DNA of 64,000 nt from Leucothrix arctica (GTDB taxonomy: Bacteria; Pseudomonadota; Gammaproteobacteria; Thiotrichales; Thiotrichaceae). The DNA is taken from assembly GCF_003172895.1 (NCBI RefSeq), contig NZ_QGKL01000039.1:1-64000 (forward strand), read 5' to 3'. Below are positions 56,794 through 64,000 of this stretch, in pieces; the stretch's first letter is position 1; the number at the start of each line of letters is the position of its first letter. The notes below the pieces were generated by a model. The model was not told where the DNA came from. It ran no database searches and was given only the letters and a program-made list of their open reading frames with translations. Position numbers and translations under genes: made by a program.

Positions 56794-58613
56794 GTCAGCG
56801 TATATTAACCGTTTCAGACTTAACCGTAAGTTTTGATACAGACGATGGTGTTGTTCAAGCTGTTCGTGGCATAAACGGGTATTTAGATAGAGGCGAGTGC
56901 TTAGGCATTGTGGGTGAGTCGGGTTCGGGCAAAAGCCAGACATTCTTAGCGGCGATGGGTTTGACCAGTAGTAACGGTCACACCAATGGCAAGATAGAGT
57001 TTAAAGGCCAAGACTTACTAAGTTTAAAAAAGTCTGAGCTGAATAAAATTCGTGGCGATAAAATGTCTATGATTTTTCAGGATCCACTGACCTCATTGAC
57101 TTCTCATCTGCCCATCGGCAAGCAAATGCAGGAAGTGCTGCGAACGCATCGTAACATTGGTGGGCGTGAGGCGATGGCGATTTGTTTGGACTGGTTGGAG
57201 CGTGTGCAAATGCCAGAAGCCAAGCGACGTCTTAAGCAGTATCCGCATGAGTTATCTGGCGGTATGCGTCAGCGTATTATGATTGCAATGGCGATGCTTT
57301 GTGAGCCAGATCTGTTGATTGCAGATGAGCCAACCACAGCTTTGGATGTGACTATTCAGGCTGAAATACTCGACATCATGGATAACTTGCGACGTGAGCA
57401 AGGAACGGCCATTGCGCTGATTACGCATGATATGGGTGTGGTTGCCAGAATGTGTGACCGCATTCAGGTAATGCGTCACGGTGAGTATGTGGAAGAAGGC
57501 TCGGTAGAAGATATTTTCTATAACCCTCAGCACGAGTATACCAATATGTTATTGGACTCTGTGCCGCACATAGATGTGACTGGTGCAAAGCCTTCAAAGG
57601 TTAGCAAGGTTGCGATCTATGAGGATGGGGGTAGAGATTTTCTGCGTGCTGAAGATCTTCGTGTTGAGTTTAAAGTGGCGCGTGGCATGTTTGCTAAACC
57701 TGCTATTTTACGTGCGGTAGATGGTGTGAGTTTTGACCTACAAGCGGGTGAAACTTTAGGTATTGTTGGCGAGTCAGGTAGTGGTAAATCTACTTTGGCG
57801 CGTGCTGTTTTACAGTTGATTCCACCGACCTCTGGCACGGTTAGTTGGTTAGGCTCACCGTTGAATAATATCCAAAAGGATGAACTCAAAGCTAAGCGTC
57901 GTGATTTGCAAATTGTGTTTCAAGATCCATTAGCTAGTCTCGATCCATCTAAACCTATTGGTGCTTCGATTATGGAGCCGCTGACGGTATTTGAAAGTCA
58001 GCTGAGTAAAGCAGAAATGCGTGAGCGGGTTAACGAAGTAATGCTGAGAGTGGGTCTGAATGCTTCGTTTATTAATCGTTACCCGCATGAGTTATCGGGT
58101 GGGCAAAATCAGCGAGTAGGTATTGCACGAGCGATTATTACCAAGCCTAAATTGGTGATATGTGATGAAGCGGTATCAGCACTTGATGTCTCGATTCAAT
58201 CGCAGATCATTGATCTGTTAATGGATTTGCAAAAAGAGTTTGGTCTGTCGTTTATCTTTATCTCACATGATCTATCGGTAGTTTGGGAAATCTCGCATCG
58301 TATCTTAGTGTTGTATCTAGGGACGGTTGTTGAGCTGACGGATACGAGTAGTTTATTCAGTAACCCGCAGCACCCATATACGCAGCAGTTGATTTCCTCT
58401 GTGCCTTTGCCAGATCCAAAAATAGAGCGAAAACGTCAGCGGATTAAGTTGGTAGGAGAGATGTCTTCACCAATGGACCCTGCAGCGCGATTACGCTTCT
58501 TGCCGTCGAAAATGCACTTAATGAAAGATGGCTATATTCCAAAGTTGGAAGAACGCTTTCCTGGGCACTTTGTGGCGGAGCATGATGATATTAGTGAGCT
58601 GCTGATTAGCTAG
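56790..58613 (+). CDS. Fused oligopeptide ABC transporter ATPase (OppD-OppF)
   Basis: A 607-residue ATPase carrying both NBDs that are separate OppD and OppF in E. coli. First NBD: Walker A GESGSGKSQT, signature LSGGMRQRIMIAMAM, Walker B LLIADEPTTALDVT. Second: Walker A GESGSGKSTL, signature LSGGQNQRVGIARAI, Walker B LVICDEAVSALDVS. The fused form (YejF-like) is common in some proteobacteria. Completes the peptide importer. Confidence 0.95.
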   Translation: MSQRILTVSDLTVSFDTDDGVVQAVRGINGYLDRGECLGIVGESGSGKSQTFLAAMGLTSSNGHTNGKIEFKGQDLLSLKKSELNKIRGDKMSMIFQDPLTSLTSHLPIGKQMQEVLRTHRNIGGREAMAICLDWLERVQMPEAKRRLKQYPHELSGGMRQRIMIAMAMLCEPDLLIADEPTTALDVTIQAEILDIMDNLRREQGTAIALITHDMGVVARMCDRIQVMRHGEYVEEGSVEDIFYNPQHEYTNMLLDSVPHIDVTGAKPSKVSKVAIYEDGGRDFLRAEDLRVEFKVARGMFAKPAILRAVDGVSFDLQAGETLGIVGESGSGKSTLARAVLQLIPPTSGTVSWLGSPLNNIQKDELKAKRRDLQIVFQDPLASLDPSKPIGASIMEPLTVFESQLSKAEMRERVNEVMLRVGLNASFINRYPHELSGGQNQRVGIARAIITKPKLVICDEAVSALDVSIQSQIIDLLMDLQKEFGLSFIFISHDLSVVWEISHRILVLYLGTVVELTDTSSLFSNPQHPYTQQLISSVPLPDPKIERKRQRIKLVGEMSSPMDPAARLRFLPSKMHLMKDGYIPKLEERFPGHFVAEHDDISELLIS

Positions 58614-58671
58614 CTAAGCTAACTATGGACTCAACTTCTCGATTTTGAGGTTGGGTTATATGGGAGATTAT

Positions 58672-59610
58672 TTACATTTTTGGGAGCGCTGGCTCAGTGA
58701 AGTTAGATGTTTGAAACTCTGACATTTCACTGGCCACCTTTTTCACTGATTCGGCAAATGACTCTAGTGAAGGGTGATGTCGCGTACCTGTTGGGTAGGC
58801 TAAGTCGTAGGTGTAGCTAACGTGTGGCTCAAAACGGCGAGTGACAACATCTCGCCCGCCCCAGACACGAGCAGAGAAAGGTTCAATCACCCCTACGGCC
58901 ATGCCTGCGGCGATCATTGCATACCCAGTGTGAGCAGCGTCAATGTCGATGGTTCTTTTTAGGGATGTGCCTACGCTTTCAAGGCTATCACTGATCTTGT
59001 TCCAATAGTTTGGTTGCTTGTCTGAGATGACGGATAACACAGTTTCACCGATCAAATCCTCTGGTGTAATGATGTCTTTTTTAGCCAGAGGATGATCTTT
59101 ATGAGCAGCAAATACAAAGCGTGCACAACCGATATGCTCGCTGTTAATGCCTATTAAATCAGGAAACTCCAACCCAATGGCAATATCAATGCTATTTGCC
59201 TGAAGTTTGGTAATTAAGGGGGCTATGTTATCGGTATAGATAATGACACGTTCATCGGGGTGGTACTTGCGATGTTCCAGCAGTACCAATGGCAATAAAG
59301 AGGCAGCCAAAGAGGGAGTGCATGAGATTTTTAATTGTTTGGGTTGCTTGGTGCGAATTTGTTCTGCTAAACACTCCAATTTATCAAAGCCTAGAAAGCT
59401 TTCCTCGACAGCTCTAAAAAACTCAATGGCCTCTAAGGTTGGTTTTAAACGACCTTTTCGGCGGTCAAATAATGAAAAATCAAGGGAGTACTCAAGGTCA
59501 CTGATTAAGCGACTAATAGCGGGTTGGGATACATTCATCTCAGCCGCAGCAGCGGAGGTTGTGCCACATAGCATAACGTTTCGAAATGCTTCTACTTGTC
59601 TGAATTTCAT
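58672..59610 (-). CDS. LysR-family transcriptional regulator
   Basis: A 312-residue LTTR. N-terminal winged HTH: MKFRQVEAFRNVMLCGTTSAAAAEMNVSQPAISRLISDLEYSLDFSLFDRRKGRLKPT. C-terminal two-lobe effector domain. Divergent from the M14 peptidase gene and convergent with the opp operon. By position it likely controls the peptidase gene (and perhaps opp) through the dyad at 59631-59649. Confidence 0.93.
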   Translation of the reverse strand: MKFRQVEAFRNVMLCGTTSAAAAEMNVSQPAISRLISDLEYSLDFSLFDRRKGRLKPTLEAIEFFRAVEESFLGFDKLECLAEQIRTKQPKQLKISCTPSLAASLLPLVLLEHRKYHPDERVIIYTDNIAPLITKLQANSIDIAIGLEFPDLIGINSEHIGCARFVFAAHKDHPLAKKDIITPEDLIGETVLSVISDKQPNYWNKISDSLESVGTSLKRTIDIDAAHTGYAMIAAGMAVGVIEPFSARVWGGRDVVTRRFEPHVSYTYDLAYPTGTRHHPSLESFAESVKKVASEMSEFQTSNFTEPALPKM

Positions 59611-59630
59611 ATCGAATCATAACCTTTAGT

Positions 59631-59649
59631 TATTAAGTATAACTTAATA
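59631..59649. promoter_or_regulatory. LysR-type operator candidate
   Basis: TATTAAG and CTTAATA arms around TATAA, a 19-bp dyad of T-N11-A type 21 bp upstream of the lysR start. A second dyad, GAGATA-N7-TATCTC, lies at 59690-59708, 24 bp before the peptidase ATG. Confidence 0.6.
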
Positions 59650-59731
59650 TGCTTTGATGTTAGCTCATTTCACTACTAAAGTGAAAGTCGAGATAGTGAC
59701 AATATCTCACTTAATAATAAGAGAACGTTGA

Positions 59732-61420
59732 ATGAATCGTAGCTATCCACGCACTTTATATAATCTCCCCGACGATACTGTTGAGGCGTGGCTATTCGAG
59801 CCTTTTGAATCTCGCTTACAGGTAGAGAAAGCGTGGGCTGCTCGTGGCAAGAACCTCAAACTACATTGCGCTTATAAATCGCTGTTACACACCGTTTTAG
59901 AGGGTCAGCTGGGTAAGGGTGTAAACGATGTCGTTATCCGTTATCCAGTGATTGACGGTGATGAGCCGCAGCGTTTCCGCTTGGAATGTTATCCCATTAC
60001 TGGTTTGCTAGACGGCGTTGTCAGTTTTGAGCCCTGTAAAGCGACAGTAACTGAGGGCGAGTTACCCTTTTATGAAATAGTGACTGAGAATGTCATTCAA
60101 CGTATTTCCGCTCCTGTGCGCTGGGTCACGAGTAAAACTCAAAAGCGACAGCTTGTTGCTTGCGGCTGGGTTATCAACCAGCAAGGTGAGGGTCGTTACC
60201 TCGCCACAGAGTTTGACTCTATTTATAACGATGCCTGTCAATATGTCGCTGACTTACCTTTGCTTCCAAAAAATGAGAATAATGGGCCATTCTTTGACCG
60301 CTTAATGATTTCCATTGGTTTGCCGATGCCTGATGTTCCTTTGGCGATTGGTAGTAATGCGATTTCATATATTGAGGCGATGCATGAGGATCTTTATTTT
60401 ACGGCTTTGGAGATTATTGAATATCGTTTAAGCGCTCTCAATCGCGGTAAAGAAGTGTTGGGACAAATTGTTCCTGAGGTTGTTTTTGCGGATGAGCCAA
60501 GTTTGTTAATAAGCATAGAGCAGCACTCACTACCTAGTGACATTGAAAATCATGTTTCGGAGAAAGTGGCTAGCTTAAATCGTTTAGAACACTGGCTTTC
60601 CCCGCTACAAGTATTAGATCAATTGGCCGCACTGTCAGGCGTGCGTTTTGATGCAGAGTCACGCCAAGGGCGACCAGTGCTCGGTTGTGCAGTGATTAAT
60701 GGTGCTCCGGTGAAACTGGCTATTTCAGGTGGGCAACATGCTAACGAAAGTAGTGGGGTCGTCGGTGCACTACGCGCAGCACACGTTTTAAAACAAAGAG
60801 GTAACGTGGATTTCACGGTATGCCCATTGGAAAACCCGGATGGATATGCGCTATTCCAGCAGCTCTGTGAAAAAAACCCAAATCACATGCATCATGCGGC
60901 GCGCTATACCAGCACGGGAAAAGATTTAACCTGTGGTACTTCTCATGAGTCACTGATTCGTGGTTTAGCAAAGGCGCAATTGCAGGCAGACGTACACCTT
61001 AATTTGCATGGTTATCCTGCTCATGAGTGGACTCGGCCATTGTCGGGTTATGTCCCTGAGGGCTTTACGGCGTGGACGATTCCGAAAGGGTTCTTTCTGA
61101 TTTGCCGTTACCACGCTGGGTTTGAGGCACAAGCGAGGATCCTGCTTGATGCTGCTATTCAAGCAGTGATTGGGTTTGATGCACAAAAGCAGCAGAATAT
61201 TGAGATGTTGCAGAACTTTTTTCCAATTGTTGATGGTAGCCATTTCGAAGTTGCTGAAGGCGTTGTTCCGTATGTTTTTAGTGAGGATAATGGCACAGAT
61301 TATCCTATTGAAATCATAACGGAAGCACCTGATGAAACCGTTTATGGTGAGGCATTTATGGTCGCGCATGAAAGTCATTATCGAGTGGTATTGGCAGTTG
61401 CTGATGAATTAGCTAAATGA
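59732..61420 (+). CDS. M14 zinc carboxypeptidase-like protein with long N-terminal region
   Basis: A 562-residue protein. The catalytic half (about 325-540) has the zinc ligands His336 and Glu339 in SGGQHANESSG and a His in DVHLNLHGYPAHE (His422 or His426), with the catalytic Glu531 in IEIITEAPDE. The first 320 residues are not a recognised domain and contain no signal peptide, so the enzyme seems cytoplasmic. It could trim peptides imported by the neighbouring Opp system. Expressed divergently from the LysR gene; the radical SAM gene follows after 36 bp. Confidence 0.85.
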   Translation: MNRSYPRTLYNLPDDTVEAWLFEPFESRLQVEKAWAARGKNLKLHCAYKSLLHTVLEGQLGKGVNDVVIRYPVIDGDEPQRFRLECYPITGLLDGVVSFEPCKATVTEGELPFYEIVTENVIQRISAPVRWVTSKTQKRQLVACGWVINQQGEGRYLATEFDSIYNDACQYVADLPLLPKNENNGPFFDRLMISIGLPMPDVPLAIGSNAISYIEAMHEDLYFTALEIIEYRLSALNRGKEVLGQIVPEVVFADEPSLLISIEQHSLPSDIENHVSEKVASLNRLEHWLSPLQVLDQLAALSGVRFDAESRQGRPVLGCAVINGAPVKLAISGGQHANESSGVVGALRAAHVLKQRGNVDFTVCPLENPDGYALFQQLCEKNPNHMHHAARYTSTGKDLTCGTSHESLIRGLAKAQLQADVHLNLHGYPAHEWTRPLSGYVPEGFTAWTIPKGFFLICRYHAGFEAQARILLDAAIQAVIGFDAQKQQNIEMLQNFFPIVDGSHFEVAEGVVPYVFSEDNGTDYPIEIITEAPDETVYGEAFMVAHESHYRVVLAVADELAK

Positions 61421-61456
61421 GTTAAAGCCATCGCAAAACTCGTATAAAATACCTCG

Positions 61457-63400
61457 ATGAAAACACTTCTCTGCATACCTCCCATGACTCAGCTCAATAC
61501 GCCGTACCCAGCGACTGCGTATTTAACGGGCTTCCTTCGCGAACAAGGTTACGAGGTTGAACAACGTGACCTTGCCATCGAGCTGTTGCTAACCTTGTTA
61601 ACGCCCGAAGGTCTTGAGCAAATATTAAGTGTGGTTGAGGATCACTACGCAGACTTTGATGATGACGAATTGCCTGATGCGATTTATCAATTCTTTTCAG
61701 AGTTTGAACGTTATCAACAATGTGTGTTACCCACAATTCGCTTCCTTCAAGGTAAAGATCCAAGTCTTGCGCTACGTATAGTCTCGCGCCGCTTTCTACC
61801 AGAAGGCCCCAGTTTTGAGGGCTTAGAAGGTTTAGATGAAGCCACAGGTGATGTGCTGCAATGGGCATTTGGCGAGCTAGGCACACAAGACAAAGCCAAG
61901 CACCTTGCGACTCTATTTATCGATGACTTGGTGCAAGTAATTCACCAAGGCGTGGATGTAAACTTCAAAATTTCTCGCTACGGTGAAAGCCTTGCGGCAT
62001 CGAACCCTCACTTTGATGAGTTATATGCGATCTTAAATGGTGAGGTCGGTCTAGTTGAAGCGACCTTGCAGCACCTACTGATCAATCATTTAGAAGATGA
62101 GCAGCCAGATGTTTTAGGGATCACCGTGCCTTTCCCCGGCAATATGCTGGGCGCATTACAAATGGCGCGTGCCTGTCGTGAGCACTCACCGAACACTCGC
62201 ATTGTGTTAGGTGGTGGCTATGTTAATACCGAGCTGCGCAGCTTAAGAGACCCACGTATTTTTGAGTTTGTGGATTACATTATTTTGGATGATGGCGAGC
62301 AGCCGCTGTTAACGCTGTTTGATCATCTTAAAAACGATACACCAACAGCAAACTTACACCGCACTTTCTTCCTAGAAAACGGACAAGTGCAGTACCAACG
62401 TCAGAGTGACTTACCCGATATTCCACACGGCGAAATCGGTACGCCTGTTTACCAAGGCTTGCCATTAGAATCGTATTTGTCGCTGTGTGAAATGCTTAAC
62501 CCAATGCACCGGATCTGGAGCGATGGCCGTTGGAATAAACTGACGATGGCGCATGGTTGTTATTGGACGCAGTGCAGTTTTTGCGATATCGGTTTGGATT
62601 ATATTGGTCGATACGATGAAGCAGGCGCAGATATTATTGTTGAGCGCATGGAAAAGCTGATTGCTGAAACGGGTCAAACAGGTTTCCATTTTGTTGATGA
62701 AGCCGCACCGCCAAAAGTTATGTTTGCGATGGCCAAAAAGATCATCGAAAAAGGCCTGACAGTCACGTGGTGGGGCAATATTCGTTTTGAAAAGACCTTT
62801 ACCCCTGAGCGTTGTCAGCTGCTTGCAGACTCTGGTTGTGTAGCGATTTCAGGAGGCTTGGAAGTAGCGTCTGATCGTTTGCTCAAGTTAATGAAAAAGG
62901 GAGTGACCGTCGAGCAAGTAGCGCGTGTGACCAAGGCATTTTCAGATGCAGGTATCTTGGTGCATGCTTATTTGATGTATGGATTCCCATCGCAAACCGA
63001 GCAAGAAACTGTTGAGTCATTAGAGTATGTGCGTCAGTTGATGAAGAATGAATGTATCCATTCGGCCTATTGGCATCGTTTCTCTGCAACGATTCACAGT
63101 CCTGTCGGGCAAAAACCTGAAGAATACGGCGTGACGCTATTACCGCCAGATGATGCACCGTTTGCCAATAATGATATTGAGTTTGTTGACCCTGTAAAAG
63201 CGAATCATGAGTTGATGGGGAAGGGCTTGAAGAAGGCGTTGTATAACTATATGCACAAGCTTGGTTTTGAACAACCTGTGACGTTTTGGTTTGATAAAAA
63301 ACTGGCGAAGCCAAAAACACCTGCTGACTTTATTGAGAAGGCGTTAGCTAACGTACCAAAAGAACGCAAGGTCATACCGATACAACAGAAAGCACAGTAA
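61457..63400 (+). CDS. B12-binding-domain radical SAM protein
   Basis: A 647-residue protein. The N-terminal cobalamin-binding-like Rossmann part starts LLCIPPMTQLNTPYPATAYLTGFLREQGYEV and continues with LGITVPFPGNMLGALQMARACREHSPNTRIVLGGGYVNTEL. The radical SAM barrel has the cluster motif HGCYWTQCSFCDIG: Cys368, Cys373, Cys376, spaced CX4CX2C rather than the usual CX3CX2C. The later GNIRFEKTFTPE and ISGGLEVASDRLLKLMKKGVT fit the SAM barrel. Product unknown. Probably co-transcribed with the M14 gene. Confidence 0.88.
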   Translation: MKTLLCIPPMTQLNTPYPATAYLTGFLREQGYEVEQRDLAIELLLTLLTPEGLEQILSVVEDHYADFDDDELPDAIYQFFSEFERYQQCVLPTIRFLQGKDPSLALRIVSRRFLPEGPSFEGLEGLDEATGDVLQWAFGELGTQDKAKHLATLFIDDLVQVIHQGVDVNFKISRYGESLAASNPHFDELYAILNGEVGLVEATLQHLLINHLEDEQPDVLGITVPFPGNMLGALQMARACREHSPNTRIVLGGGYVNTELRSLRDPRIFEFVDYIILDDGEQPLLTLFDHLKNDTPTANLHRTFFLENGQVQYQRQSDLPDIPHGEIGTPVYQGLPLESYLSLCEMLNPMHRIWSDGRWNKLTMAHGCYWTQCSFCDIGLDYIGRYDEAGADIIVERMEKLIAETGQTGFHFVDEAAPPKVMFAMAKKIIEKGLTVTWWGNIRFEKTFTPERCQLLADSGCVAISGGLEVASDRLLKLMKKGVTVEQVARVTKAFSDAGILVHAYLMYGFPSQTEQETVESLEYVRQLMKNECIHSAYWHRFSATIHSPVGQKPEEYGVTLLPPDDAPFANNDIEFVDPVKANHELMGKGLKKALYNYMHKLGFEQPVTFWFDKKLAKPKTPADFIEKALANVPKERKVIPIQQKAQ

Positions 63401-63420
63401 AACAGCGGTACTGGCGACTT

Positions 63421-63442
63421 TATTCTATACTTTTATAGAATA
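63421..63442. promoter_or_regulatory. Short inverted repeat before the last gene
   Basis: TATTCTAT and ATAGAATA with six bases between, 15 bp upstream of the ATG and just before the AGAAGGAG ribosome site. Possible operator or weak terminator of the preceding gene. Confidence 0.35.
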
Positions 63443-63457
63443 TAGAAGGAGTCAAAT

Positions 63458-64000
63458 ATGAAGTTACACATTCCTCAAGTAGCCTTGCTAATTAGTCTAT
63501 TAGGCGCGAGCTTGCCCGCTCACGCTACCAGTAGCGCTTACGCTGATTTTTACATTCCTTATAAGCAGGTGCAGAGCGATTATACTTGCTTGAATCGCCA
63601 AACGATGGAGGCCGTTTTCGGTATCCCGCTGGCGAGTATTGTGAAAGGCGTTTTTGCAGAAACTAGAACCTACCACCAGTCTATGGTCGGGCCGGGTACT
63701 TACCAAAATATCAATCTGCTGGCTAATGAAACAACCGTACTAGACCCAGTACTGAACTTTGATCGCTTTAATGAGAGTGAAGTGTTTGATTACTCGTTTA
63801 CTCTCGATCTAGTAGCACTGAATACGGAAAACGGTGGTAGTGGAGCAGGACGACAAAAGACCATCGATACTGCCAAGCTAGCGATTATCGCCATAATAAA
63901 AACAGCTGAACTAACCCATAAGGAAGGCAAGTTTCGTGTGTGGATTAACTTTGAAAACTTGCCACTAGCGAATAATTTAGCCGGCTCGGTAGTGCACTCA
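63458..64000 (+). CDS. Secreted protein of unknown function, 3' end outside window
   Basis: Open from ATG 63458 to the window end (181 codons seen). Strong AGAAGGAG ribosome site. Signal peptide MKLHIPQVALLISLLGASLPAHA, cleavage near residue 23. The mature part starts TSSAYADFYIPYKQVQSDYTCLNRQ and has no recognised motif in the visible portion. Codon use and frame continuity look coding. Likely periplasmic or surface protein. Confidence 0.75.
   Translation, partial: MKLHIPQVALLISLLGASLPAHATSSAYADFYIPYKQVQSDYTCLNRQTMEAVFGIPLASIVKGVFAETRTYHQSMVGPGTYQNINLLANETTVLDPVLNFDRFNESEVFDYSFTLDLVALNTENGGSGAGRQKTIDTAKLAIIAIIKTAELTHKEGKFRVWINFENLPLANNLAGSVVHS

Overview
The window looks like a chromosomal segment of a Gram-negative gammaproteobacterium of moderate GC. 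The evidence is a GlnRS/UbiK/IspG/TolC/UshA/TrmL/RibF/PyrC housekeeping set, two classical Gram-negative porins, many signal peptides and typical Rho-independent terminators. I cannot name the genus from sequence alone. About fifty genes are supported, together with one tRNA and one unusual non-coding region.

Layout. (1) 1-613 is the 3' end of an IS3-family insertion sequence that has cut an IclR-type regulator gene. (2) 1080-8695 is the catabolic operon this regulator would have served. It holds an SDR dehydrogenase, a ribose-type (CUT2) ABC importer, an FAH-family hydrolase, a second SDR and an altronate-type dehydratase. Together these fit non-phosphorylative breakdown of a (deoxy)sugar through a 2-keto-3-deoxy acid. 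(3) 8875-13929 is a complete urease operon, ureDABCEFG. (4) 13930-15902 has no convincing protein gene. It carries five tandem 80-bp units, each with a sigma70-like promoter, a CU-rich anti-Shine-Dalgarno-like stretch, two mutually exclusive hairpins and an intrinsic terminator. I read these as five paralogous small RNA genes, and they are the main discovery candidate. (5) 15903-25270 holds sthA, moeB, a secreted basic protein, two porins, a DUF2279 protein, an Ig-like/SGNH protein, a MipA/OmpV-type outer-membrane protein and a DUF1840 protein. (6) 25297-41000 holds glnS, cobS, a sigma factor paired with a membrane-anchored SUMF1-like protein, an IS5-type transposase fragment, yigZ, pdxJ, ushA, TPR and Sel1 repeat proteins, ubiK, ispG and tolC. 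(7) 41123-51271 holds trmL-ribF, tRNA-Phe, a 2-oxoglutarate oxygenase, ridA-alr, a DUF2183 phosphatase, avtA, a Nudix operon and pyrC. (8) 51359-52305 is a small accessory patch: a phosphatase-like protein, a decayed IS256-family transposase and an orphan membrane protein. (9) 52426-64000 holds a GST, an Opp-type peptide importer with a divergently encoded LysR regulator, an M14 peptidase, a B12-binding radical SAM protein and the start of a secreted protein that runs off the window.

Genes that work together: the sugar operon imports and oxidises one carbon source. The urease set makes and nickel-loads one enzyme, with no nickel or urea transporter beside it. The Opp, M14 peptidase and LysR block suggests peptide scavenging. 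The sigma/SUMF1 pair looks like a small signalling unit. The five sRNA-like units have two distinct promoter classes and alternate in spacing, which points to repeated duplication of a two-gene block.
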